Shown here: piece after piece, positions 28,369 through 37,194 of the stretch
How the letters are laid out: the number at the start of each line of letters is the position of its first letter
How positions within the stretch are numbered: position 1 is the first letter of the stretch
Assembly (NCBI GenBank): GCA_021828055.1
Contig: JAKATH010000002.1
Location: 1 to 64,000 of the forward strand
Direction of reading: 5' to 3'
Source: Actinomycetes bacterium
Lineage (GTDB): Bacteria; Actinomycetota; Acidimicrobiia; Acidimicrobiales; RAAP-2
DNA length: 64,000 nucleotides
Notes under the pieces: model-generated
The model's input: the letters and a program-made list of their open reading frames with translations, nothing else
Told to the model about the DNA's origin: nothing
Databases searched by the model: none
Translations under genes and position numbers: made by a program

Positions 28369-29842
28369 GCCCCGCCGCAAGGCGCGTTCCGCCCCTCTGT
28401 GGACCCGCCTCGGACTGAGGGCACGGGTCACGGTGATGTTCGCCCTCGGCGCGCTCGTGCTGTCGGCGAGCATGGGCGCGCTGAGCTACTTCACGACTCG
28501 CCACGTCCTCGTCAGTGACAGCGACAAGGCAGACTTCCGCCTCGCGTTCGAGAACGCCACATCCGTGGCCCAGCACGTCGCCGCGACAGCCACAATCGTC
28601 CAGACCCTCACAAAGGTCACGACACCGAACTCGCACTCGCTCCTCGAAGAACGCGGGACATGGTACGAGCGGACATTCGACCTGACACAGGACGACATCC
28701 CAGTCTCGTTGCGCTCGATGGTCATCAACCACTCAACCGCGGCCTCGCAGACCTACACCCTCCACGGCAGCCCGCAGATCGCGATCGGCATCCCGATCAA
28801 GTCGATCCACGGCGCGTACTTCGAGGTGTTCAATGTCGAGGACCTCGCCCACACCTTGAGCGTGTTCGCGCTCGGCCTCTTCGTCGCCGGCATCGTGACC
28901 ACCGCGCTCGGGGCTGTGCTCGGCAGGTGGGCCAGCGGCCGCTCGCTCCGGCCGCTGGCCGGCGTCTCGCGTGCGGCGGTCGCCATCGCGGGTGGTGAGC
29001 TCGGTACGAGGCTCGGCTCGACGGGAGGCGACCCGGACCTCGCCGCGCTCACGAACTCGTTCAACCGGATGGTCGACCAGCTCCAGGAGCGCATCGAGCG
29101 CGAGGCGCGCTTCACCTCCGACGTGAGCCACGAGCTGCGTTCCCCCCTCACCACGTTGGCCGCGAGCCTCGGGGTGCTCGAGGGCCACGTGGAGTCCCTC
29201 GACCCGCCCGCACGGCGCGCCGTGGAGCTCCTCTCCGCTGACGTCCGGAGGTTCCAGCGGATGGTCGGCGACCTTCTCGAGATCTCGCGTTCGGACACCG
29301 GCTCGGCCGAGATCTCGCTCGAGGAGGTCGACCCCGCCGAGCTCGTCCGGCGCGCCGTCGCCGCCGTCCACCGCTCGCTGCCGATCGACACCCCGCCACC
29401 GACGGTGGAGGTCGACCCGGCCGTGAGCGGCACCCACCTCTGGGTGGACAAGCGGCGGTTCGAGCGGGTCATGTCGAACCTTCTCGAGAACGCTTCGCTG
29501 TACGGGGGCGGGGCCACGGCGGTGCGCGTGACGCCGGGCAACGGCAGCAGCATCCGGGGCCATTCGGTGCGGGTCTCCGTCGAAGACAGCGGCCCCGGGC
29601 TCCCGCCCACCGAGCGGGCGAAAGTCTTCGAGCGCTTCTACCGTGGGAACGCGGCGTTCCAGCGTGGTGCGGGCACGGGCACCGGGCTCGGCCTCGCCCT
29701 GGTGGCCGAGCACGTCCGTCTCCACGGGGGCAAGGTGTGGGCGGAGGAGGCCGAGGGCGGCGGCGCGCGGTTCACGATCGAGCTCCCCGGCCAACCTGCC
29801 GAGCCTGACGACGAGCTCGCAGAAGGAGACGGCGCTCGGTGA
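28358..29842 (+). CDS. mtrB: Sensor histidine kinase (MtrB-like)
   Basis: HAMP, FTSDVSHELRSPLTTLAASLGVLE (H-box), ERVMSNLLENA, EDSGPGLPPTERAKVFERFYR, GTGLGLALV; start uncertain (TTG at 28358 overlaps the mtrA end). Confidence 0.85.
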   Translation: MCPEPRRKARSAPLWTRLGLRARVTVMFALGALVLSASMGALSYFTTRHVLVSDSDKADFRLAFENATSVAQHVAATATIVQTLTKVTTPNSHSLLEERGTWYERTFDLTQDDIPVSLRSMVINHSTAASQTYTLHGSPQIAIGIPIKSIHGAYFEVFNVEDLAHTLSVFALGLFVAGIVTTALGAVLGRWASGRSLRPLAGVSRAAVAIAGGELGTRLGSTGGDPDLAALTNSFNRMVDQLQERIEREARFTSDVSHELRSPLTTLAASLGVLEGHVESLDPPARRAVELLSADVRRFQRMVGDLLEISRSDTGSAEISLEEVDPAELVRRAVAAVHRSLPIDTPPPTVEVDPAVSGTHLWVDKRRFERVMSNLLENASLYGGGATAVRVTPGNGSSIRGHSVRVSVEDSGPGLPPTERAKVFERFYRGNAAFQRGAGTGTGLGLALVAEHVRLHGGKVWAEEAEGGGARFTIELPGQPAEPDDELAEGDGAR

Positions 29843-30483
29843 GGCGCACCTTTCGGGCGCGCCGCGTGCTCGCCGCGCCCGTCACGATCGCCGTGATCGT
29901 CGCGGGCGGGCTCGCGCTCAGCGCGTGCGGGATCCCGACGCAGCGCTCGGCCAGCCCCATCTCCACAGGCGGCACCCGCATCAGCCTCCCTCACACCCAG
30001 CCGACGATCAGCCCGTGCACAAAGAGCGGCTGCGTCCCGATCGACGTCTATTTCGTGGCGGCCAGCGGGCACCTCAGGCCAGCTGGCCGGGTGGTCCCCC
30101 GCGACGCCACGCTCACGACGATCATCCGCTCCCTCCTGTCCGGTCCGACCACGGCCGAGCAGGCGCTCGGGATCCGGACGGCGCTCGGCGCCGGCATCCA
30201 GCTCCTGTCCGCGAGCGTGACAACCCACAAGAAGTCTGCGACGCTCGACTTCAACACACACTTCTTCACACTTTCCGGCACTCAGGAGGTCGTCGGCGTC
30301 GCGCAGGTCGTCTACACGGTGAACTCGATCATGCCCGGTGCCGGGGTGACCTTCGAGATCGACGGTGGGCCCATCGAAGTGCCGGTGGAGTCGGGAGCGC
30401 TCGCCACGACGATCGCGGTGCACGAGTCGCAGTACGCCTCGCTCCTCACAACCACGACGCCGACGACGACCACGACTCCCTGA
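29839..30483 (+). CDS. Short GerMN-domain lipoprotein (LpqB N-terminal-like) with Thr/Pro tail
   Basis: Lipobox LALSACG; VDVYFVA-like GerMN region (VPIDVYFVAASGHLRPAGRVVPRDATLTTIIRSLLSGPT); GTGA overlap with the kinase stop; TTTTPTTTTTP tail. Confidence 0.75.
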   Translation: MRRTFRARRVLAAPVTIAVIVAGGLALSACGIPTQRSASPISTGGTRISLPHTQPTISPCTKSGCVPIDVYFVAASGHLRPAGRVVPRDATLTTIIRSLLSGPTTAEQALGIRTALGAGIQLLSASVTTHKKSATLDFNTHFFTLSGTQEVVGVAQVVYTVNSIMPGAGVTFEIDGGPIEVPVESGALATTIAVHESQYASLLTTTTPTTTTTP

Positions 30484-30522
30484 CGGTGGAGCGTCGGCCG
30501 AGGGCGGGCAGGTGGGGCCGCG

Positions 30523-30882
30523 TCATCCCGTCGCCTCCGCACGCCAGCGCACCCGCGGCGCGGCGATCCAGAGGTGCTCGAGGTCGTAGAACGAGCGGAC
30601 GTCCTCCAAGAACACATGGACGACGAAATCCCCGTAGTCCATCAGCACCCAGCCGGCGTCCCGCAGCCCCTCGACGCTGAGCGGAGAACGCCCGTCCCGA
30701 GCCTTCACCTGATGCTCCACCTCTTCGACGAGGGTGCGCACCTGACGCACGTTCCGTCCGCTCGTCACGACGAACGCGTCCACGACGCCGAGCGCCTCTT
30801 CCATCGCGAGCACGACGGTGTCGTTGCCCAGCTTCTCGTCGGCCGCCGCTGCGGCGACGAGCGCCGCCCCGGGCAGGGTCAA
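30523..30882 (-). CDS. rsfS: Ribosome silencing factor RsfS (Iojap-like)
   Basis: DTVVLAMEEALGVVDAFVVTSGRNVRQVRTLVEEVEHQVK, GDFVVHVFLEDVRSFYDLEHLW; TTG start. Confidence 0.93.
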   Translation of the reverse strand: MTLPGAALVAAAAADEKLGNDTVVLAMEEALGVVDAFVVTSGRNVRQVRTLVEEVEHQVKARDGRSPLSVEGLRDAGWVLMDYGDFVVHVFLEDVRSFYDLEHLWIAAPRVRWRAEATG

Positions 30883-31097
30883 CGGACCATGTCCACGACG
30901 ACGACGGCCGCGAGGAGGAACGCCACGAGCACGGCGATGCCCCCGAGGGCGTACAGGAGCCGCAGGCGCCGGGCCTTGCGCCGATGGTGGCTGATCCTGC
31001 GACGGTCCGGCGACGGGGTGGGCTCCTCCCCACCCGCCTCGGACACATGCGACGCGAGCACCGGCACCTCGCCTGCGCCCATGACCGACCCTTTCAT
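30879..31097 (-). CDS. Small single-TM protein between nadD and rsfS
   Basis: ATGA overlap with the nadD stop; basic stretch then LLYALGGIAVLVAFLLAAVVVVDMV TM helix. Confidence 0.65.
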   Translation of the reverse strand: MKGSVMGAGEVPVLASHVSEAGGEEPTPSPDRRRISHHRRKARRLRLLYALGGIAVLVAFLLAAVVVVDMVR

Positions 31098-31753
31098 CTG
31101 CTGACAGCGTACAGACCGCGCGAGCAGATGCAACGGATCACCTCCTCCGGCACCAACCCGTCAACCGGCAATCCCCGTTCCAGCCGCTCGCGCACCTCCG
31201 AGCTCGACACGTCCACCGCGTCGTCGGCCACGAAAACCGTCTCCCAGCCAGGCGGGGGCAGGGCGACGCTGTGCGGGCGCGCGGCCACTGCCAGGGTGAC
31301 CGAAGCACGGAGGTCCTCGACACGCCGCCAGGTGTCGAGGCTGTCCACAAGGTCCGATCCGACGATGAGGTAGAGGTCGAGGCTTCTGCCTCGTCGAGCC
31401 GCCTCGGCTCTGAGCTGGTCCACAGTGTCCGCCGTGTAGCTGGGCCCGCCGCGATCGATCTCGATCCTCGACGGCTCCGCAGCGGGCACCAACGGCGCGA
31501 TGGCTTCGACCATGGCGAAGCGGTCCTCGGCAGGGGTGACCGACCGCAGTGGCACCTTCTGCCAGGGCTCGTTCGCGACCACGAGCAGGACCCGGTCCAG
31601 GTCCAGGGCCCGCACGCACGAGGTGGCGACGGCGACGTGCCCGCAATGTGGGGGGTCGAACGTACCTCCGAGCAGGCCGACGCGCTCGGGGCGGGTCGAC
31701 GGATGTCCAGCAAGCTGCGCGTACGCGCCCTGATCACGTGACTGACGGGGCAT
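31094..31753 (-). CDS. nadD: Nicotinate-nucleotide adenylyltransferase
   Basis: RVGLLGGTFDPPHCGHVAVA, LYLIVGSDLVDSLDTWRRVEDL, SSSEVRERLERG. Confidence 0.93.
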   Translation of the reverse strand: MPRQSRDQGAYAQLAGHPSTRPERVGLLGGTFDPPHCGHVAVATSCVRALDLDRVLLVVANEPWQKVPLRSVTPAEDRFAMVEAIAPLVPAAEPSRIEIDRGGPSYTADTVDQLRAEAARRGRSLDLYLIVGSDLVDSLDTWRRVEDLRASVTLAVAARPHSVALPPPGWETVFVADDAVDVSSSEVRERLERGLPVDGLVPEEVIRCICSRGLYAVSR

Positions 31754-31800
31754 CCGCGCAGCGTAGGCACGCAAGCACCCCCTTGCGAAGGACCTACGCT

Positions 31801-33174
31801 ATGTCGATGCCGGCGACGCAGCCGTGGGGACCCCACGGGGAATGGTGCACCAGCTCCTGGCGGCAGCTGCCGGCCGCGCAGCAGCCCGACTGGCCGGACG
31901 CCGAGGCGCTGAAGGAGGCGGAGGCCACCCTCGCCGCGCTGCCCCCGCTGGTCATCGCCAGCGAAGCCCGCCGCCTCGCCTCCGCGCTTGCCGCGGTCTC
32001 GAGAGGCGAGGCCTTCCTGCTCCAGGCGGGCGACTGCGCCGAGTCGTTCCGGGAGTTCAGCGCCGACGCGATCAGGGACAAGCTCAGGGTGGTGCTGCAG
32101 ATGGCGGTGACCCTCACCTACGCCGCCGGCGTCCCGGTGGTCAAGGTCGGGCGCATCGCAGGCCAGTTCGCCAAGCCCCGGACGTCCCCCGTCGAGCGCG
32201 TCGGCGGGATCGAGCTCGAGGCGTTCCGGGGACACATGGTCAACGACGAGGCATTCGACCCTTCGGCACGTCGCCCCGACCCCGGCCGCCTCGTGGCCGC
32301 CTACCACCAGGCGGCCGCCACGCTGAACCTGCTGCGCGCGTTCACGAAGGGCGGTTTCGCGGACCTCTCGCACGTCCACCGGTGGAACCAGGAGTTCGTC
32401 GCCTCGTCGGCCGAAGGGCGCCGCTACGAGCAGATCGCGACCGAGATCGACCGTGCGCTGCGGTTCATGGCCGCGTGCGGCATCGACCTCGTCGCGGAAG
32501 CGGGCCTCCACGCGACCGACGTCTGGACGAGCCACGAAGCGCTCATCCTCCATTACGAGGAGGCCCTCACGCGGCAGGACTCGCTCACCGGCGACTGGGT
32601 CGACACGTCGGGTCACTTCTTGTGGGTAGGGGAACGAACTCGTCAGATCGACGGGGCCCACATCGAGTTCCTCTCGGGGGTGATCAACCCAGTCGGGGTG
32701 AAGCTCGGCCCTTCCGTGACCCCCGACGAGGTACGCGCATTGTGCGCGCGTCTGGACCCCGAACGCACGCCAGGGCGGCTGACGCTGATATCTCGGGTGG
32801 GGATGAACGGGGTCGCGGACGTGCTGCCACCGTTGATCGACGCCGTTCGCGACGCCGGTCACCCGGTCGTCTGGGCATGCGACCCAATGCACGGCAACAC
32901 CTTCACCAGCGAGAGCGGCCGGAAGACCAGGCGCTTCGAGGACATCGTGGCGGAGCTGCGCGAATGGTTCCGCGTGCACCGGGCAATGGGCTCATGGCCC
33001 GGCGGTGTGCACGTGGAGCTCACCGGCGACGACGTCACCGAGTGCCTCGGCGGCGCCGAAGCAATCGTCGAGGACGACCTCGACCAGCGCTACACCACGA
33101 TGTGCGATCCGCGTCTGAACGCGAGGCAGTCGCTCGATCTCGCGTTCGACGTCGCGGAGCTGCTTCGGTCCTGA
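31801..33174 (+). CDS. Class II 3-deoxy-7-phosphoheptulonate synthase
   Basis: WRQLPAAQQPDWPDAEAL, LQAGDCAESF, KVGRIAGQFAKPRTSP, VWACDPMHGNTF, GGVHVELTGDDVTECLGG. Confidence 0.95.
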   Translation: MSMPATQPWGPHGEWCTSSWRQLPAAQQPDWPDAEALKEAEATLAALPPLVIASEARRLASALAAVSRGEAFLLQAGDCAESFREFSADAIRDKLRVVLQMAVTLTYAAGVPVVKVGRIAGQFAKPRTSPVERVGGIELEAFRGHMVNDEAFDPSARRPDPGRLVAAYHQAAATLNLLRAFTKGGFADLSHVHRWNQEFVASSAEGRRYEQIATEIDRALRFMAACGIDLVAEAGLHATDVWTSHEALILHYEEALTRQDSLTGDWVDTSGHFLWVGERTRQIDGAHIEFLSGVINPVGVKLGPSVTPDEVRALCARLDPERTPGRLTLISRVGMNGVADVLPPLIDAVRDAGHPVVWACDPMHGNTFTSESGRKTRRFEDIVAELREWFRVHRAMGSWPGGVHVELTGDDVTECLGGAEAIVEDDLDQRYTTMCDPRLNARQSLDLAFDVAELLRS

Positions 33175-33181
33175 CACATTG

Positions 33182-33215
33182 CGCGTACGGCGCTGCTCCA
33201 CATGCGCCGTACGCG
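33182..33215 (+). terminator. Candidate terminator after DAHP synthase (12-bp stem, 10-nt loop)
   Basis: cgcgtacggcgc-tgctccacat-gcgccgtacgcg read directly, starting 8 nt after the stop. Confidence 0.6.
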
Positions 33216-33360
33216 TCGGTGCAGCACGCAATCACGGATGCACCGGTCGGTGCACGACATGGCCGCGCCAAGTCCGTGCATCATGCAACGACACCTGCAT
33301 GCACGCGCTTTTCGGCGTTTCACTTGCTTGTGGCACATTCGCCGTCAACAATTCCTCCGA

Positions 33361-35721
33361 ATGGGAACGCGGCTCCGACCTCTCTCCCAGTTTCTTCGCG
33401 ATGGCACAACCGCGAGGCGCCGCAGCCCACGCCGATCCCCGCGGCGCAGCCCGCGCCGATCCCCCGCGCCGGCGGCGCTGGTCGTCGCCGTCCTCTCGTT
33501 GGCTCTCTTCTCCGGTTTCCCGAGTGCGGGGGCGACGGTGCACCCGATTGCAGGGTCTTCGGTGCTCCAGGTCGCGACCACACCGACGTCGTCCGGCACG
33601 ACACAGGGAGGGACCTCGGGCAGAGCCCCAGGTTGCTCGTCCGGCACGGGGGGCTCGACGGGGACCGGCACGGGGGGCTCGACGGGGACCGGCACATCGA
33701 CGGGGACGGGCACGGGGGGCTCGACGGGGACGGGCACATCGACGGGGACCGGCACATCGACGGGGACCGGCACATCGACGGGGACCGGCACGGGGGGCTC
33801 GACGGGGACGGGCACATCGACGGGGACCGGCACGGGCACATCGACGGGGACCGGCACGGGGGGCTCGACGGGGACCGGCACGGGCACATCGACGGGGACC
33901 GGCACATCGACGGGGACCGGCACATCGACGGGGACCGGCACATCGACGGGGACCGGGACGGGCACATCGACGGGGACCGGCACGGGGGGCTCGACGGGGA
34001 CGGGCACATCGACGGGGACCGGCACGGGCACATCGACGGGGACCGGCACGGGCACATCGACGGGGACCGGCACGGGGGGCTCGACGGGGACGGGCACGGG
34101 GGGCTCGACGGGGACGGGCACGGGCACATCGACGGGGACCGGCACATCGACGGGGACCGGCACATCGACGGGGACGCGACCAGGGTGCGCGCCCGGCGCG
34201 ACACCCTCGCACGCGAAGAAGCCCGGCACGGGCACGAAGCCCGGCGCCACTGTCCCCGTAAGGGACATGGCGTATTGGCTCGAAACCTCGACGGGTGCCG
34301 TGTACGGCTTCGGAGGCGCTCCCAACTACGGCTCCATGGTTGGCCACCACCTGAACAGACCGATCGTCGGCATGGCCGCCGTGCCCACCGGAACCGGCTA
34401 TTGGGAGGTGGCGGCCGACGGCGGGGTGTTCGCGTTCGGCTCGGCCCACTTCTATGGCTCCGAAGGCGGCAAGAAGCTGGCCTCCCCCATCGTTGGGATG
34501 GCTGCAGCGCCCACAGGGGACGGGTACTGGCTGGTCGCAGCCGACGGCGGGGTGTTCGCCTTCGGCTCGGCCCACTTCTACGGCTCCGAAGCCGGCAAGA
34601 AGCTCGTCGCACCCATCGTCGACATGGCACCGACGCTGACAGGCCACGGGTACTGGCTGGCCGCAGCCGACGGCGGGGTGTTCTCCTTCGGGAGCGCGAA
34701 GTTCTACGGCTCGTTGGGCGGCCGCGTCTTGTCGCAGCCGGTGACCGGCATGGCGACGCTGCCGAAGGGGGACGGATACTGGCTCGTCGAGAGTGACGGC
34801 AAGGTGCTCACCTTCGGCGGCGCGAGGCGCCACTACTACGGCTCGCTCGGCGGTCAACGCGTGACTCAATCGATCGTGGGCATCACGGCGCTCTACAACG
34901 GCAAGGGCTACTGGCTGACGGGAAACGCGGGCGAGGTGACCGCCTTCGGCGCCGCCGTTTATTGGGGATCCACCCCCGAGCGCATCCCCGGAAGGATCGT
35001 CGGGATCGCGACGGGTGTCGGCGACGGGGATCCAGGGCCTCCGTCGTTCCAGCCGGGAAGCTACGGCTATGACGTGTCCCAGTACCAGTGCCGCGGCGTC
35101 CTGCCGCTCGACCCGCACCAGATCGGCGTGGTCGAGATCGCCGGGTGGTCGTACGGCTCGGTCAACCCCTGCCTCGCACAGGAGGTCGCGTGGGCGGCTG
35201 GTGGGCTGAACCTCTACACGTTCCTGTCCTACGGCACCTCCCGCACACCCGAGCCGGGTTGCGCCGGCAACGCCACAGCGCCGACAAAGCCCGCCTGCAA
35301 CTACGGGTATGGCGCCGCGATTGCCGCATACCAAGAGGCGAAGGCGGTCATCGGCACACGGGTGGACGTGCCCTGGTGGCTGGACGTCGAGCAGATCGGT
35401 TTCACCTCATCGAGCCCCTCGACCGCAGCCAGTCGATCCGTAGTGGTGGGTGCCTACGACGCTCTCAGGTACACCGAGGGCATCAACACAGTGGGCTTCT
35501 ACTTCTCGCTCGCGCACTGGGAGGACATCGTCGGGCGCTACAACCCCTCGGCGCCGCTCTTCTTTGCATGGTGGACAGGCCCGACACCGGCCTTCAAGTG
35601 CTCGGTTGCGCGCTCGGCAGCACTCAGACTGCACGATACGCTGCCGTCCGGTCCGATCCAGCTCCTGCAGTACACGGACAGGGTGGGCGGCAAGCCGTTC
35701 GACGGAGACTACGCCTGTTAG
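33361..35721 (+). CDS. Secreted modular protein: signal peptide, Gly/Thr-rich linker, about six '[15 protein letters not shown]' repeats, GH25-like/DUF1906-like TIM-barrel C-terminus
   Basis: [22 protein letters not shown] signal; repeats [41 protein letters not shown]; C-terminus [24 protein letters not shown]. Confidence 0.8.
   Translation: [786 protein letters not shown]
33646..34182. repeat. About 540-bp tandem array of 18-nt and 24-nt related units in the linker of the secreted protein
   Basis: tcgacggggaccggcaca / acggggggctcgacggggaccggc units; open in several frames and on both strands. Confidence 0.95.
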
Positions 35722-35799
35722 CGGGCCTGCCTCGTCTGGTCGGCGACATACGGAAGCGGGCCGCTCGATGGATCTCGACGCCTGCGCGCCGACTGCCTG

Positions 35800-37194
35800 T
35801 TACACGAGGTCGGAGACGAACCGTTCGAGCTGGCGAAGGGTACGGCACTCGACGACACCGTCGCAGTGGACAGCATACTCGTCGACGATCGAGTCGCCTG
35901 ACCCCCAGTACTGGCGCGGCTCGGGGTTCAGCCAGTAGACGTGTCGCGCCTTGCGTCGAAGCTCCTCGAGGACCCGGGCGCCGGACGCGTGGTAGTTGTT
36001 CCTGGCGTCACCGAGCACCAGCACCGTCGCACGCGAGGTGATTTCTTCGCCCCACCTTCGGTCGAACTCCTCGAGCGCGTGCCCGTAGTCGGAATGACCG
36101 TCGAGCCACACAACGTCGGCTTCGGCGGTGATTCGGCGCACAGCGACCGAGGGGTCGTCGGCATCGTCGAAGACGTGCGTCACCTCGTCGATCCCGTCCA
36201 CGAACACAAAGCTGCGGACCTTCGAGAACTGCGTGCTGATCGCGTAGACGAGCTGCAGCGTGAAGCGAGCAAAGGATGCGACCGACCCAGAGACGTCGGC
36301 GATCACGAAGATCTCGGGCTTGGAGGGCGCCGGGTGGCGGAAGCGTGGCTCGACCGGCACGCCCCCCGTCGACAGAGATCGTCGCACCGTCGCGCGAAAG
36401 TCGAGCGGTCCACGGCGCCGGTGGCGCCGCTTCCGCCCGAGCCTGACTGCGAGCTTCCGGGACAGCGGGTGGAGCATGCGCTGAAGGGCCGCGAGCTCCT
36501 CGCGGCTCGCATGCATGACGTCGACGTCTTCGGGAAGCGAGCGCCGAACCGACTTCGCGAGCGCCTGCGCCCCGCGGTCGGCCACGAGTCGGCGCCTGAT
36601 CTCGGCTTCTATCGCCCCGCGGAGCGCTGCGATGCGTGCGCGGTACTCGTCGGCGAGGAGCCGCTCCTCGAACACCGTCAGCTCCTGCTCCCGATGCGCC
36701 TCATCGAGCAGGCGCTCGAGCAGCCCTTCGAGGTCGAGGTTGCGGAGCGTCCGGTAGAGGTAGTAGGTCCCTCCGACCGGTCGACCGGGCTCCATGCCGG
36801 CGTAGCGGTCCACCGCCGCGCGCGCGAGTGCGGCCACGAGCGTGCGATCGCCCTGGCGCATCACCCGGAGCAGCATGGCAGCGAGCTCGGCTGCGCTCAT
36901 GGGCGCTGGTCCGCCACCCGCCGGGGTTGCCGCGACGTGAGAGCTCTTCTCGGTGTCTTCGGTCGCATCGCCCTTTGCGACGTGGGGCGAGAAGTACACC
37001 TCGAACGCCGTCTCGAACGCCGGCCAGTGGGCACCCGACTTCACGAGCGTCGCGCCAAGAGCAGCCTTGAGCGCGTCACGATCTTCCAGCGGCACGTGGT
37101 GGACCGCCTGGGCGGCGTCGAGGTGCTCGGTCAACGACACGGGGAGCCCTGCGCTCCGCAGCTCGCCTATGAACCCCGACAAAAGCTCAAGCAT
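35800..37194 (-). CDS. VWA-domain CoxE-like protein
   Basis: PEIFVIADVSGSVASFARFTLQLVYAISTQFSKVRSFVFVDGIDEVT; ATVLVLGDARNNYH; MLELLSGFIGELRSAGLPVSLTEHLDA start. Confidence 0.88.
   Translation of the reverse strand: MLELLSGFIGELRSAGLPVSLTEHLDAAQAVHHVPLEDRDALKAALGATLVKSGAHWPAFETAFEVYFSPHVAKGDATEDTEKSSHVAATPAGGGPAPMSAAELAAMLLRVMRQGDRTLVAALARAAVDRYAGMEPGRPVGGTYYLYRTLRNLDLEGLLERLLDEAHREQELTVFEERLLADEYRARIAALRGAIEAEIRRRLVADRGAQALAKSVRRSLPEDVDVMHASREELAALQRMLHPLSRKLAVRLGRKRRHRRRGPLDFRATVRRSLSTGGVPVEPRFRHPAPSKPEIFVIADVSGSVASFARFTLQLVYAISTQFSKVRSFVFVDGIDEVTHVFDDADDPSVAVRRITAEADVVWLDGHSDYGHALEEFDRRWGEEITSRATVLVLGDARNNYHASGARVLEELRRKARHVYWLNPEPRQYWGSGDSIVDEYAVHCDGVVECRTLRQLERFVSDLV

Noticed and set aside
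33646-34182. Possible CRISPR or VNTR without coding role
   Set aside because: In frame within a gene with signal peptide and downstream domains; encodes a linker.
33232-35334. 700-aa minus-strand ORF across the repeat protein
   Set aside because: Antisense to the secreted modular protein; repetitive DNA without stops makes it open by chance.
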